Below, piece by piece: positions 15,994 to 24,446 of a stretch of 47,741 nucleotides of DNA. The stretch comes from an uncultured Eubacteriales bacterium (GTDB lineage: Bacteria > Bacillota > Clostridia > Oscillospirales > CAG-382): NCBI GenBank assembly GCA_934444645.1, contig CAKSCV010000022.1, positions 1-47,741 on the forward strand, in the 5' to 3' direction. Within the stretch, counting starts at the first letter, position 1. Each line of letters opens with the position of its first letter. The notes under the pieces were generated by a model. The model searched no databases and was not told where the DNA came from. It saw only the letters and a program-made list of their open reading frames with translations. A program made the translations under genes and the position numbers.

Positions 15994-16704
15994 TTAATTT
16001 TTTTCATTTTCGCCGCAAAGCAAAACTTCGCTGTTGGTGCCGTAGAAGATATCGTCCTTGCCGGAAATGAGCGCACAGAATTTTTCAAGCATATTCCAGC
16101 CGTCCGCTGCGTCAAGCTCATAGCTGTGTCCCCAGATATAGAAGATCCGGTCACGGTCGGAACTTGCGGCTAAGAAGTCTTCCGCCATGGGAAACAGCCT
16201 TTCATCCATATGCGAAAGCGTCGGGTTGAAGCGGAGCAGATTTTCCTGCCTGTCAAAGCTGTAGCTTGATGTGATGGTGCGTGCGTATTGTATGGGCGTA
16301 TGCTGTCGGATGACCTCCGCCACACGGTCGTCGTTGTTGACGCCGCCGCATGGGTAGGCCATGCCGTAAACCTCGTACCCGAACAGCTTTGAAAGGTTTT
16401 CACGGTCGGTCTCTACCTGACGGATGACCTCTTGGTCGGGCAGCGTGGTCAGATTCGGGTGCGTCAGCGTATGAACGGCGACCTCATGGCCGGTATAAAG
16501 CTTTTTCGATTCCTCTGCCGACAGAATGTTGTGGGTGACGGTCTCGCCCTTTACCGTTAAATTGCAGCACGCGCCGAACAATTCGGAATTTAAGTTGAAG
16601 GTGGCTTTTAAGCCGTATTTGTCCAAAAGTGCGATAAGACGCACGTCCTGTGAAACGCCGTCATCGTAGCTGAAGGTGACGGCTTTGCATTTACCGTGAA
16701 ACAT
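15994..16704 (-). CDS. Intracellular polysaccharide deacetylase-like protein (CE4, NodB fold)
   Basis: A 236-residue NodB-homology protein. Visible motifs are TFSYDDG (about 10-16; motif 1 with the base and metal aspartates), HTLTHPNL (about 76-83; motif 2 with the two metal histidines) and AYPCGG (motif 3 region). A later FYIWGHSYELD is typical of small CE4 proteins of this kind. There is no signal peptide or membrane helix, so it probably works on a soluble, imported or intracellular N-acetyl sugar oligomer rather than on wall peptidoglycan. The ATG at 16704 follows GGAGGAG by 5-6 nt. It starts 16 bp after the GH110-like reading frame ends, so the two form one unit; nagA and glnS lie downstream. 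Confidence 0.85.
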   Translation of the reverse strand: MFHGKCKAVTFSYDDGVSQDVRLIALLDKYGLKATFNLNSELFGACCNLTVKGETVTHNILSAEESKKLYTGHEVAVHTLTHPNLTTLPDQEVIRQVETDRENLSKLFGYEVYGMAYPCGGVNNDDRVAEVIRQHTPIQYARTITSSYSFDRQENLLRFNPTLSHMDERLFPMAEDFLAASSDRDRIFYIWGHSYELDAADGWNMLEKFCALISGKDDIFYGTNSEVLLCGENEKN

Positions 16705-16720
16705 GAGGCTCCTCCGCTTT

Positions 16721-18370
16721 TTAAGCTTTTCGGATATGTAATATCTTCGATTCGTCAAGCGGCGCACCGTCGAGCGTATTGTCTTTTACGACAAGCTCTT
16801 TGACACCGCAGGCGCGAACGGCATATTTTTGAATCTTTTCGAAGGTGTTGTCCGAAATTTCGATACGGTCGTGAATAAGGGGTGCTTTTTCCGGTTCAAA
16901 GCCGGATACGCGGATATCGATGACCTGATCCGCACAGAGTGCGTTGCAGTTGATAAAACGGTTCTGCTTTACGACGGCGTCATGGATCCGTCCCGATTCG
17001 AACCAATAGGCTGCAAGGTCGTAGAAATAAATGGCGGCCTGACAATCGGAAACCACGTTGTTTTCAAACCGTATCTTTCCGGCACCCGAAAGGCGGAAAT
17101 GCGGAAAGTCGGAAAAACGGTTGTTATGAATCAGCGTATCGGGCATGCGAAGCGGATTTTCCACAAAAAAGCCGGGTCTTAACGCGTCGGCTCCATGGAG
17201 AAACTCTACCCCGACCGATAGATTCATGCCGTCGTTGGAGGTGAAAAATACGTCTTTTACAATCGCCTCGCAAACGGGTTCCAACGTTTTGTCGTCAATC
17301 AAAACGATCCGGTCGCAAGCCTTATAGGGGCAGAAATAGTTTTGATCCGCATGTCCCAAGTGTACATGCAGACAATCGCCGTTTACGCGGTCAAGCACGG
17401 TATAAACGCCGTGAACGTTGCAGGCGTCGTCTAAAAATGAGCTCATATCACAGCCGGAAAGCTCAAATGTGCCGCTGCAATTGACCAAGTGAAACGCGTC
17501 TGCTGTCAGTGTTACGCTGTCGCCGTGCGCTGTTTTGTCGGTACGCATATTCGTGACCGTTATATCGGTGCACATTTGGGCGATGACGCCCATGCCGCCG
17601 CCGCGGCGGATCACGACGTTTTCAACGGTCACACGCTCGGAATTTTCAAAAAAGAACACCGCGCGTTCGCGTTTTTCTTCCAAATTGATGACCACGCGTT
17701 CGCCGACCTCAAACGGACACGAAATCTGGGTGTCCTCCCGATATCGGAAATAGATCTTATCGCCGAGGTCGAACGCGTCGGTGTCCATAAACGGCGCGGC
17801 GAGTCCGGTCCTGTCCTGCGACGAGTCACCGGCGTACAGGTATTTGATGTTCATTCGGTCGAGCGAATGTAAGGAGACTTTTCCGGCCTCGGTCGAAAGA
17901 ACGCCGCTTTCAAGCTCAAATAGCAGATGACCGTTTTCGGTGCGGAACGGGCTTTTTTTCTTATCGATGACCGCGCAAAAGCCTTCTTCGTTTTTTTCGG
18001 TAATTTTTATGGCGGCAACGGACGGAAGCGCCGTGTCGCAGGTGAAGTTTTTTAACGTGATATCGCTGCATTCCGAAACGATAAACGGAAAGGCCTTGCC
18101 GTGAAAGACAAAAACGCTGCCGCCGCCGTCCACCGTGACATTTTGTGCGTCCAAAATCGGAAAGCAGACTTTTTTTGTGCCGGACAGATTGTTGGAGGGC
18201 GCGAAAAAGCCGGATAAGGCTCCGTCCTCGTAAAAGTGGTAGATGCCCGGTTCAAAGAAAAGCGTGCCGCCGTTTTCCGCAAGCTCTTTCAGCTGCTTGA
18301 CAACGAACGGCGTGGTGTTAACGCCTTTGGCGGCAAGAGATGCCGGAATGGTGAGAGACAGGGTGTTCAT
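16721..18370 (-). CDS. GH110-like (alpha-1,3-galactosidase type) beta-helix protein, likely own start
   Basis: The C-terminal 549 residues of the frame above, probably translated on their own from the ATG at 18370 (AAGGAG 6 nt upstream). It resembles GH110 alpha-galactosidases, which remove terminal alpha-1,3-galactose from glycans. A typical N-terminal stretch (GGTLFFEPGIYHF, then SNNLSGTKKVCFPI, then NVTVDGGGSVFVFHG) leads into parallel beta-helix coils (ENVVIRRGGGMGVIAQ, NMRTDKTAHGD, FLDDACNVHG). The DD in the last motif fits the acidic active-site region of the family. No signal peptide is present, unlike many GH110 enzymes, so an intracellular substrate is likely. It is followed after 16 bp by the CE4 gene. 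The family is assigned by recall of motifs; another pectin-lyase-fold family remains possible. Confidence 0.7.
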   Translation of the reverse strand: MNTLSLTIPASLAAKGVNTTPFVVKQLKELAENGGTLFFEPGIYHFYEDGALSGFFAPSNNLSGTKKVCFPILDAQNVTVDGGGSVFVFHGKAFPFIVSECSDITLKNFTCDTALPSVAAIKITEKNEEGFCAVIDKKKSPFRTENGHLLFELESGVLSTEAGKVSLHSLDRMNIKYLYAGDSSQDRTGLAAPFMDTDAFDLGDKIYFRYREDTQISCPFEVGERVVINLEEKRERAVFFFENSERVTVENVVIRRGGGMGVIAQMCTDITVTNMRTDKTAHGDSVTLTADAFHLVNCSGTFELSGCDMSSFLDDACNVHGVYTVLDRVNGDCLHVHLGHADQNYFCPYKACDRIVLIDDKTLEPVCEAIVKDVFFTSNDGMNLSVGVEFLHGADALRPGFFVENPLRMPDTLIHNNRFSDFPHFRLSGAGKIRFENNVVSDCQAAIYFYDLAAYWFESGRIHDAVVKQNRFINCNALCADQVIDIRVSGFEPEKAPLIHDRIEISDNTFEKIQKYAVRACGVKELVVKDNTLDGAPLDESKILHIRKA

Positions 18371-20059
18371 GTGAGTCTCCTTGCTTAGCAATTCGCCGCC
18401 TTTTTCGAGCCGTTCGGTCACGCGGTCTTTGCCTAAAAGCGCCATCAGGCTGCAAAGATCGGGCGAATTGGTGCGCCCGGTAATGGCAACGCGGATGACG
18501 TTGCTCACATCGGCCACACTGCCCTTAAAGGCTTCGGGAGTTGCTTTGTAGGCTTTCATATCGCCGGTATAGCCGTGCGCTTCGGACAGATTTTTCACTT
18601 TTTCGAACCATGTGTTGTTGTCGTCCTCGGGCGCATAGAGCGCGGCATATTCTTTTAACAGCACGTTTCTGTCTTCGGCGCTCACATGAGCCGGATATTC
18701 GTCCTTTTGCTCGAAAAGCGCGTCATACATATAGGAAACAAACTCCTTGACCTCGCTCCAGCAGGCGAAGTCCTTGCGCGGCTTTTTGCCGCCGCGTCCG
18801 ATGGCAAGAAACTTTTTCAGATACTCCGCATCCGCACTTATGAGCGCATAAAAATCGGGATCGTTTTCCTTTGCCCATTCGGCTACAAAAGCATAGACTT
18901 CGTCAGCAGTCATATGGGCAATGACGTTTTTGGAAACGTCGTTGAATTTGGCAAGGTCGAACATGGCACCGGAATTGCCCATGGCGCCGGCCTTGAACGG
19001 GAAGTCCTTATACGACGCGGTCGGATTTGCCTGCCGCCACTGCTCGTAGTTGGAGTTGAGCAGCGTCATAAGATATTCGATGACGCTTGCAGCCGGATAG
19101 CCTTTTTCAAAATAGAAGCCGAGCGTGCATTCCGGGTCTTTGCGCTTGGACATTTTGCGCTTGGTGCCGGTTTCCTCGTCAAGCTTCATGACTTGCGCCG
19201 TGTGGCAGAAGCGCGGCATTTTGAAGCCGCAGGCACGCCACAATTCCACGTGCCACGGCAGGGTGGAGAGCCATTCTTCGCCGCGGACAACATCGGTGGT
19301 GCGCATGAAATGGTCATCTACTACGTGGGCAAAGTGATAGGTCGGAATGCCGTCGGATTTTAACAGGACAAAGTCTTGGTCATTTTCCGGAAAGGACAGC
19401 TTGCCCTTGATCTGATCCTTGAACTCGACCTTTTTGGTCGGATCGCCCATAGAGCGAAAACGAAGCACATAGCTTTCGCCGTTTTCGATGCGCTTAATCG
19501 CTTCTTCCGCCGGCATGTCGCGGTGGATCGCCCATTTGCCGTAATAGCCGAAGTTTTCCTTGGCGGCTTCTTGCGCGGCATGAGCTTTCTGAAGATCCTC
19601 TTCGGTGCAGAAGCACGGATAGGCTCTGCCGTCAAGAAGCAACTTCTTGGCAACAATGTGATAGATCTTTGCGCGCGCACGCTGACGGTATGGGCCGTAA
19701 GCGCCGATATCGCCGTCGGCCGATGCTCCCTCGTCGAATTCAATGCCGAACGCGCCGAGATATTTGATGATTTTTTCGACCGCGCCCGGCACTTCGCGCT
19801 TGTCGTCGGTATCCTCGATGCGCAAATAGAACACGCCGTCTTTGGTGGCGGAATGCGCAATGCGTTCGTCGGCAAGACCGCCGTAGAGGTTGCCGATGTG
19901 CATGGAACCGGTGGGACTGGGCGCGATACGCGTGACTTTGGCGCCCTCGCTCAAACCGCGTTCGGGAAAACGCTCTTCGAGAGATTCGACCGTGTCGGCG
20001 TCGGTGACGTCCGGGAAAATAAGGGAGGCAAGCTTTTGAAGAGTATCGGTGTTAGACAT
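16721..20059 (-). CDS. gltX: Glutamyl-tRNA synthetase joined in frame to a GH110-like beta-helix protein
   Basis: One open frame of 1112 residues. Residues 1 to about 555 are a clostridial-type GluRS: RIAPSPTGSMHIGN (HIGH motif, about 43-56), YLRIEDTDDKREV, the KRKMSKRKDPE loop (about 290-300), and an anticodon-binding end at LLGKDRVTERLEKGG. From the internal Met encoded at 18370 the protein changes abruptly to a right-handed beta-helix glycosidase. No GluRS family with such an extension is known to me. An intact SD (AAGGAG, 18377-18382) precedes the internal ATG. Removing one base from the run of five A (plus-strand T, 18401-18405) would end GluRS at LEKAANC-stop, with TAA at 18385-18387. 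The ancestral state was therefore probably two genes, and the join is either a recent 1-base change or a sequencing error. The ATG at 20059 (MSNTDTL) is the most homologue-like start; AAAGGA lies about 12 nt upstream. Confidence 0.85.
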   Translation of the reverse strand: MSNTDTLQKLASLIFPDVTDADTVESLEERFPERGLSEGAKVTRIAPSPTGSMHIGNLYGGLADERIAHSATKDGVFYLRIEDTDDKREVPGAVEKIIKYLGAFGIEFDEGASADGDIGAYGPYRQRARAKIYHIVAKKLLLDGRAYPCFCTEEDLQKAHAAQEAAKENFGYYGKWAIHRDMPAEEAIKRIENGESYVLRFRSMGDPTKKVEFKDQIKGKLSFPENDQDFVLLKSDGIPTYHFAHVVDDHFMRTTDVVRGEEWLSTLPWHVELWRACGFKMPRFCHTAQVMKLDEETGTKRKMSKRKDPECTLGFYFEKGYPAASVIEYLMTLLNSNYEQWRQANPTASYKDFPFKAGAMGNSGAMFDLAKFNDVSKNVIAHMTADEVYAFVAEWAKENDPDFYALISADAEYLKKFLAIGRGGKKPRKDFACWSEVKEFVSYMYDALFEQKDEYPAHVSAEDRNVLLKEYAALYAPEDDNNTWFEKVKNLSEAHGYTGDMKAYKATPEAFKGSVADVSNVIRVAITGRTNSPDLCSLMALLGKDRVTERLEKGGELLSKETHMNTLSLTIPASLAAKGVNTTPFVVKQLKELAENGGTLFFEPGIYHFYEDGALSGFFAPSNNLSGTKKVCFPILDAQNVTVDGGGSVFVFHGKAFPFIVSECSDITLKNFTCDTALPSVAAIKITEKNEEGFCAVIDKKKSPFRTENGHLLFELESGVLSTEAGKVSLHSLDRMNIKYLYAGDSSQDRTGLAAPFMDTDAFDLGDKIYFRYREDTQISCPFEVGERVVINLEEKRERAVFFFENSERVTVENVVIRRGGGMGVIAQMCTDITVTNMRTDKTAHGDSVTLTADAFHLVNCSGTFELSGCDMSSFLDDACNVHGVYTVLDRVNGDCLHVHLGHADQNYFCPYKACDRIVLIDDKTLEPVCEAIVKDVFFTSNDGMNLSVGVEFLHGADALRPGFFVENPLRMPDTLIHNNRFSDFPHFRLSGAGKIRFENNVVSDCQAAIYFYDLAAYWFESGRIHDAVVKQNRFINCNALCADQVIDIRVSGFEPEKAPLIHDRIEISDNTFEKIQKYAVRACGVKELVVKDNTLDGAPLDESKILHIRKA

Positions 20060-20145
20060 ATCTATTTCCATTCCTTTCAGATTACAATGTAAAGAACCGT
20101 CAAAACAGTTGATATGGTATTTGTCATAAAAGTGTGTTTTATAGG

Positions 20146-20310
20146 AAAAACAACCCTTCCGACGCACTTTGTGCGTCACCTTCCCTTACACAGGGAAGGC
20201 CGGATGCTGCCGTTACGGGAATATATCGAGGCTTCGGCGGCAGAGAGTCTCCCTTGTGTAAAGGGAGATGTCTGCCGTAAAGGCAGACAGAGGGATTGTC
20301 TGTAACAGGT
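20146..20310. repeat. MITE-like inverted pair of clostridial short palindromic repeats
   Basis: Two head-to-head half elements. The left half reads ACAACCCTTCCG, hairpin GACGCAC-TTT-GTGCGTC, then CCTTCCCT-TACAC-AGGGAAGG. The right half, read on the minus strand, is ACAATCCCTCT, hairpin GTCTGCC-TTTAC-GGCAGAC, then TCTCCCTTT-ACAC-AAGGGAGA. The layout (ACAA-CCCTC, variable hairpin, CTCCCTTTACACAAGGGAG) is a form I recognise from intergenic regions of many Clostridia. It lies between gltX and DUF554 and contains no gene. It could also end transcription from both sides. Confidence 0.75.
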
Positions 20311-20321
20311 TAGCCTTGCCG

Positions 20322-21047
20322 TCAAAACGGCAAATACGTAAGCGGTATCGCAAGAAAAACAGCAGGCAGCATATCGGCGACATTGATTTTCTTATCAAAC
20401 AGCAGATTCACGCCCACCAAAAAGACGAGCACCGAGCCGACAAACGACATACTTGCGATGGCTGCCGTCGGGATGAATCCGGCGAAAAACACGGCCGTAA
20501 GCGTAATAAGCCCCTGAAAGACGGCAACCGGCAGTGCCGAAAACACCGCGCCCTTTCCGGTGACCGACGCGAAAACCATGATGATCAGTCCGTCCAAGAC
20601 GGCTTTGGCAAACAACATCTGCGGTTTTCCGCTCATGCCGTCCTCAATCGACCCGATGACCGCCATCGCGCCGATACATACCGTGAGCGATGCCGATACA
20701 AAGCTGTCGATAAAGCGCGTGTCGTCGGACGAACCGAACTTTTCTTTCAAATACGCACCAAGCTTTTCGGTTTTCTGCTTCAGACCGAGAAACGAGCCGA
20801 TGAGCGTGCCGCCCACAAGCGAAAAAATGAGAGGCATTGCCTTTTGGGTTTCAAACGTACCGCTTTCGGTCACTTTTAACATGCCGGCAAGCGTTCCGGA
20901 AGCACCGATGAAAAGCACCGCCGTACCGAGTGCAGTCAAAAGAGCATCGCACAGCTCCTTTTTTAAGCGTTTGTTGAAAAGCAAACCGATGATGCCGCCG
21001 ACAACAATGGCAAGCGCATTGGCAACTGTTCCGATTCCGGGAAACAT
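20322..21047 (-). CDS. DUF554 family membrane protein
   Basis: A 241-residue protein of the DUF554 (YdfK/YqgA-like) family, of unknown function and usually annotated as a possible transporter. About seven hydrophobic segments are visible, including an N-terminal one with GTVANALAIVVGGIIGLLF, VCIGAMAVIGSIEDG near the middle (a family hallmark) and the C-terminal FVGSVLVFLVGVNLLF. The ATG at 21047 has only a distant SD (AAAGG, about 14 nt). With the 29-bp gap after the GNAT gene, this suggests cotranscription and weak initiation of its own. The MITE-like repeat follows. Confidence 0.85.
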   Translation of the reverse strand: MFPGIGTVANALAIVVGGIIGLLFNKRLKKELCDALLTALGTAVLFIGASGTLAGMLKVTESGTFETQKAMPLIFSLVGGTLIGSFLGLKQKTEKLGAYLKEKFGSSDDTRFIDSFVSASLTVCIGAMAVIGSIEDGMSGKPQMLFAKAVLDGLIIMVFASVTGKGAVFSALPVAVFQGLITLTAVFFAGFIPTAAIASMSFVGSVLVFLVGVNLLFDKKINVADMLPAVFLAIPLTYLPF

Positions 21048-21076
21048 TTTGATACAAGAACGACCTTTCGGATAAA

Positions 21077-21613
21077 TTAGTCTACCAAGAACGACATTTC
21101 GAGCATGACTTCATCGTCCTCCATGTCGCTGTTGGAGTAGAAAAACGTGTTGCCGCCGCAGAACCGGAAGCCGCAGGCATGGTAAAAATCAATAGCCTGC
21201 AGATTGTAATTCTGTGTTTCCAAAACGATGACGCGGTAATCGCGCTCTTTTGCCGTCGCCTTGACGAAATCCACCAAAAAGCGTCCGACGCCCTTGCCGC
21301 GGCTTTCGGGAAGCACCAAAAGCTGTGTCATGCGCAAGCGGTTGTTCCATTCTTCGGGCGCAAATTCCACGTATCCGAGTACCGTTCCGTTCTCGTCGCA
21401 CGCGGCAAATGCCTCCGGATTTTCCCAGTAATCCTGAAACAGCGTGTCGGTGTTTTCTTCGGTGCGCGGCACATCGTAGCTTTCACGCGTGAGAGTATAG
21501 CTCATGCAGTCCTTCGAATCGGTCACAACTGCCTTATAATGACCGGGCGTGGTATAGGAATAATGCAACTCGAAATAATCGTATTTTTCCCGATCAAGCG
21601 GAAGAATATGCAT
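21077..21613 (-). CDS. GNAT-family N-acetyltransferase
   Basis: A 178-residue acetyl-CoA-dependent acetyltransferase of unknown substrate. Motif A is clear: TQLLVLPESRGKGVGRFLVDF (about 100-120) carries the R/Q-x-x-G-x-G/A pyrophosphate loop. It is followed by IVLETQNYNLQAIDFYHACGF, the usual motif B with the catalytic-side tyrosine. The ATG at 21613 is chosen for AAGGAG 10 nt upstream; the upstream in-frame part has no SD and runs through the promoter at 21689-21717. First gene of a pair with DUF554. The partner gives no clear clue to substrate. Confidence 0.87.
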   Translation of the reverse strand: MHILPLDREKYDYFELHYSYTTPGHYKAVVTDSKDCMSYTLTRESYDVPRTEENTDTLFQDYWENPEAFAACDENGTVLGYVEFAPEEWNNRLRMTQLLVLPESRGKGVGRFLVDFVKATAKERDYRVIVLETQNYNLQAIDFYHACGFRFCGGNTFFYSNSDMEDDEVMLEMSFLVD

Positions 21614-21688
21614 AACGGATACGCTCCTTGTTCCGAGGATTCGGCTTTCGCCGCATTGGGATATGGCATAAAAAGCCATTCTGCATAC

Positions 21689-21717
21689 AGTATAGCATAT
21701 TTTTTCGGAATTTACAA
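21689..21717 (-). promoter_or_regulatory. Sigma-A promoter for the GNAT-DUF554 pair
   Basis: On the minus strand, TTGTAA (21712-21717), 17 nt, TATACT (21689-21694), about 75 bp upstream of the GNAT start. It lies directly after the terminator of the beta-helix operon. Confidence 0.75.
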
Positions 21718-21749
21718 GCGTTTTGAAGCGAAAAATCGCAGAAAACGAC

Positions 21750-21780
21750 AAAAAAACTGCGGCACGAATCCGTACCGCAG
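21750..21780 (-). terminator. Intrinsic terminator of the beta-helix enzyme operon
   Basis: On the minus strand a 10-bp stem with one wobble pair (CTGCGGTACG / CGTGCCGCAG), GATT tetraloop, followed by seven T. It lies about 65 bp past the stop codon of the GH28-like gene. Confidence 0.9.
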
Positions 21781-21811
21781 CAAAACCGGCTGTCTTTGGC
21801 TTTTTATTACC

Positions 21812-21842
21812 GATTGACAATTCTCACGATTGACAATTCTCA
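21812..21842. repeat. Two direct copies of a 15-nt AT-rich motif
   Basis: GATTGACAATTCTCA occurs at 21812-21826 and 21828-21842, followed by AATTTTCAATTTTC. A related AT-rich stretch (AATTGATAATTGACAACTG) lies just after znuB at about 31665-31685. Both sit at 3' ends of operons. Their role is unknown. Confidence 0.7.
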
Positions 21843-21846
21843 ATTT

Positions 21847-23154
21847 TCAATTTTCTTTGATGCCTTTGGTATGCAGGCAATTGTAAAACTGAATATTCTC
21901 GCAGTCTTCCGTCGAAGCGTCATAATCGTAGTCTTTGCTTTCCGGCGTAAACGAGAAGTCACAGTTGCGGAAACGAACGTCCTTGGCTTTGCGGATAACA
22001 AACAGGCTGTCTGCGGTTTGATTGTCCCCGATGCCGCGCTCATCCATCAGCTTGGTAATTTTCCCTTGGCCGTTACAGACAAAATCGCAGTCGGTAAAAA
22101 GGATGTGTGAAAGCTCGCTGTTCGTGAAGCCCAAAATGTTGTTGTTGCGTTTGCCGAACGTGCGGATGCTCTGGAAAGCAATGTTTTTGATATAGGCATA
22201 GTTTAAGGCAGGCGGCGCATCCTCTTGGGAAGCCACACGGATTTCAAGCGGTCGGTCAGCGTCAATGAGAATATTGCTGAAGCGGATATTCTCAATGGTT
22301 GCCGCATTTCCCGAACGGTACAGAGCAAAGTAGGCAGTAAAGCCGATGCCGCTGTTGGAATTGTGAATGCGTATATCGGAAAACAGGCAGTTGCGGATTT
22401 TCCCTGCACCGACGCCAATCCGGATTCCGTAATCCAGATACGCGGACAAAACGCAGTTTGTGACCGTCACATCCTCGCACGCCCGTTTTTCCTTCAGCTG
22501 TCCCTCGTCGGCACGCAGCGTCAGCGCGTCGTCACCGACATCGATAATACAGTCGCTTACCGTCACACGCCTGCAGCAGTCGATATCGATGCCGTCGTTG
22601 GTGTATTGGCGCGGCTCGCCCTTGATGCTGACGCCGCGAATCTGAACATCCTCGCAGCCGTGCAAGAATAAGTGCCAATACGGCGCGTAGCGAAGCGAAA
22701 TATCGGTGATCTTCACGTTTTTGCATTCGCAAATGAAAATCATCTGCGCGATACGGTCGGGATGCGGTGCAAAGGCGATGCAGCCGTCAAAAATCGGATT
22801 TGTTTCGTTCATCCAATAATGCGAATCCGCGTCGATAATGCCTTCGCCCTTGAGGAAGATGTTTTCTTTCTCTACCGCAACAATCAAGTGTGCGCCGGTG
22901 CCGATTTCCTGTCCGCAAATCGAATTCTGCTCGCAGAAATCGTCGGCATTGTAATCGGCACGGTCATGCGACGCACGAAGAACCGCACCTGCCGCAAGAT
23001 TCAGTCCGCCGCCGCTTTTTAAGTACAATGTGCCGGATAGATAGGTGCCTTCCGGAAAGTACACCTCGCCGCCGGCGTCGATGGCGGCTTGGATGGCTGC
23101 CGTGTCAAGTGTTTTTCCGTCGCCTTTTGCGCCGAAATCAAGTACGTTTTGCAT
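21847..23154 (-). CDS. Intracellular GH28-like polygalacturonase-family protein
   Basis: A 435-residue right-handed beta-helix protein of the pectin-lyase superfamily. It begins with the Pectate_lyase_3-type start (VLDFGAKGDGKTLDTAAIQ). The GH28 active-site signatures are partly kept: NDGIDIDCC (about 185-193, matching N-T-D) and DVGDDALTLRA (about 206-216, matching the D-D pair). The usual G-H-G is not evident, and DYGIRIGVG stands where an R-I-K-like strand is expected. No signal peptide is present, so an imported oligosaccharide is the likely substrate if it is active. The ATG follows AAAGGAGAA by 7 nt. It is the second gene of the operon from 24399, 42 bp after the first. Confidence 0.82.
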   Translation of the reverse strand: MQNVLDFGAKGDGKTLDTAAIQAAIDAGGEVYFPEGTYLSGTLYLKSGGGLNLAAGAVLRASHDRADYNADDFCEQNSICGQEIGTGAHLIVAVEKENIFLKGEGIIDADSHYWMNETNPIFDGCIAFAPHPDRIAQMIFICECKNVKITDISLRYAPYWHLFLHGCEDVQIRGVSIKGEPRQYTNDGIDIDCCRRVTVSDCIIDVGDDALTLRADEGQLKEKRACEDVTVTNCVLSAYLDYGIRIGVGAGKIRNCLFSDIRIHNSNSGIGFTAYFALYRSGNAATIENIRFSNILIDADRPLEIRVASQEDAPPALNYAYIKNIAFQSIRTFGKRNNNILGFTNSELSHILFTDCDFVCNGQGKITKLMDERGIGDNQTADSLFVIRKAKDVRFRNCDFSFTPESKDYDYDASTEDCENIQFYNCLHTKGIKEN

Positions 23155-23196
23155 AAAAATTCTCCTTTATATGTCTTATATATGTTTTACATCAGG

Positions 23197-24399
23197 TTAT
23201 TGTTTTTGTGTAAAGCTGTTTTCGCAAAAGGCTTTGGCACTGTTCGAAAGCGTGACGAATTTTCCGAAGCGTACATTCTCGATCACCGCGTTCCCACCCT
23301 CATGGCTGCCGAAACCGTATGAACCGCCGTTGGCAACGATAATGTTGTCAAGCTCCGCATTGACCAAGCCTTTGAACAGACCGACGGCAAATTTTCCGTG
23401 CGAATAGACATTTTTCACGGAAATGTGATGGGTGTCGCCGAGCGTGCTGTGCTTCTTGGCATAGTTCATATCGCCGATACGCACGACAAATTCCGGTCTT
23501 GCCGTGTGTTTGCCGGAATATACGTGTGTCACGCCGTCAATATCGATATTGTATAGCTTGTTGCCTTCGTCGTTGAGCAGCCGCACGACGGCGCACATAT
23601 AGCTGTCGGAGGCGACATTTCGGATTTTCACGTCGTGAAGGTCCGTGCTTTGTCCCTCGACGACAAGCCCGAGTTTGCGCTCAAAGCCGCCGAGTGCGGT
23701 GAGAGCGACCGTATCATCCTCCGTGAAGCCGGTGATGTTTTCGATAAGCACATCGTGGCAGCCGATGCGAAGGTCGATACCGTCGGCGTTTTTGACGTAA
23801 ATCTCGTTATAGGTCTGCGGAATCTCATCCGGATGGTGAACGCCGTCGGAATCGATGCGCGAAAGGTCGGCTTCAAAGCGAAGATTGCGGAAAACGGCGT
23901 CATGCACGAAAATATTGGTTATGCCCCACCAACGCTGGTTGATGACGGAAAGATTTTCGACGCGAAGATTCGAAACGTTAAAGAAAAGCAGCGTGGTGTT
24001 GACCGAAATGTGCGGTCTGCCGTCTTGCAGGCTGTTTTTTTCGGAAAGGCCGTTGTATGTGCCGCCGTCCAAAATCGCGTTGCCGATTCCGCGAAGTGTG
24101 ATGTTTTTCTGTTCGCCGGCCGGGGTATGGGAAATATCCTTTGTGATGTTTTCGTTGGAAAACATGTTGCAGAATGCGCCGTCGGCAAGGCGCAGATGGG
24201 CGTTGTCGAGAACGATCTCAATGTCGCTCGGCAGAAAAACGGTGCGGTCGATGCTCCAGATATCGGCACCGGTGCGGTCGTTGTGACGCGGAATACACAC
24301 ACGGTTTGTACCGCTCTTTTTGGCTTCGGTTATGGCGTTCTGAATCTGTTCGGCGTCGGTTGCACCGCTTGTTTTTTCGGCTTGAATGCAAGGATACAC
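23197..24399 (-). CDS. Intracellular pectin-lyase-fold (GH28-like) protein
   Basis: About 400 residues, beta-helix, no signal peptide. Recognisable parts are IWSIDRTVFLPSDIEIVLDN (N-terminal strand region), AILDGGTYNGL (start of the helix coils), INQRWWGI, NADGIDLRIGC and TGFTEDDTVALTA, the last two matching GH28-type acidic signatures. Its substrate is not known. The GTG at 24399 is preferred: AGGAAG lies 8 nt upstream and the promoter at 24447-24475 gives it a normal leader. The ATG at 24423 in the same frame would add eight residues but has no good SD and a leader under 20 nt. It is the first gene of the two-gene beta-helix operon. Confidence 0.8.
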   Translation of the reverse strand: MYPCIQAEKTSGATDAEQIQNAITEAKKSGTNRVCIPRHNDRTGADIWSIDRTVFLPSDIEIVLDNAHLRLADGAFCNMFSNENITKDISHTPAGEQKNITLRGIGNAILDGGTYNGLSEKNSLQDGRPHISVNTTLLFFNVSNLRVENLSVINQRWWGITNIFVHDAVFRNLRFEADLSRIDSDGVHHPDEIPQTYNEIYVKNADGIDLRIGCHDVLIENITGFTEDDTVALTALGGFERKLGLVVEGQSTDLHDVKIRNVASDSYMCAVVRLLNDEGNKLYNIDIDGVTHVYSGKHTARPEFVVRIGDMNYAKKHSTLGDTHHISVKNVYSHGKFAVGLFKGLVNAELDNIIVANGGSYGFGSHEGGNAVIENVRFGKFVTLSNSAKAFCENSFTQKQ

Positions 24400-24446
24400 A
24401 GAAATCACTTCCTTTTTTTTCATTTCGGAATTGCGCCTTTTTGTTT

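Noticed and set aside
24421..24423. ATG at 24423 as the start of the upstream beta-helix gene
   Set aside because: No good SD and a leader under 20 nt. The GTG at 24399 has AGGAAG 8 nt upstream and a normal leader.
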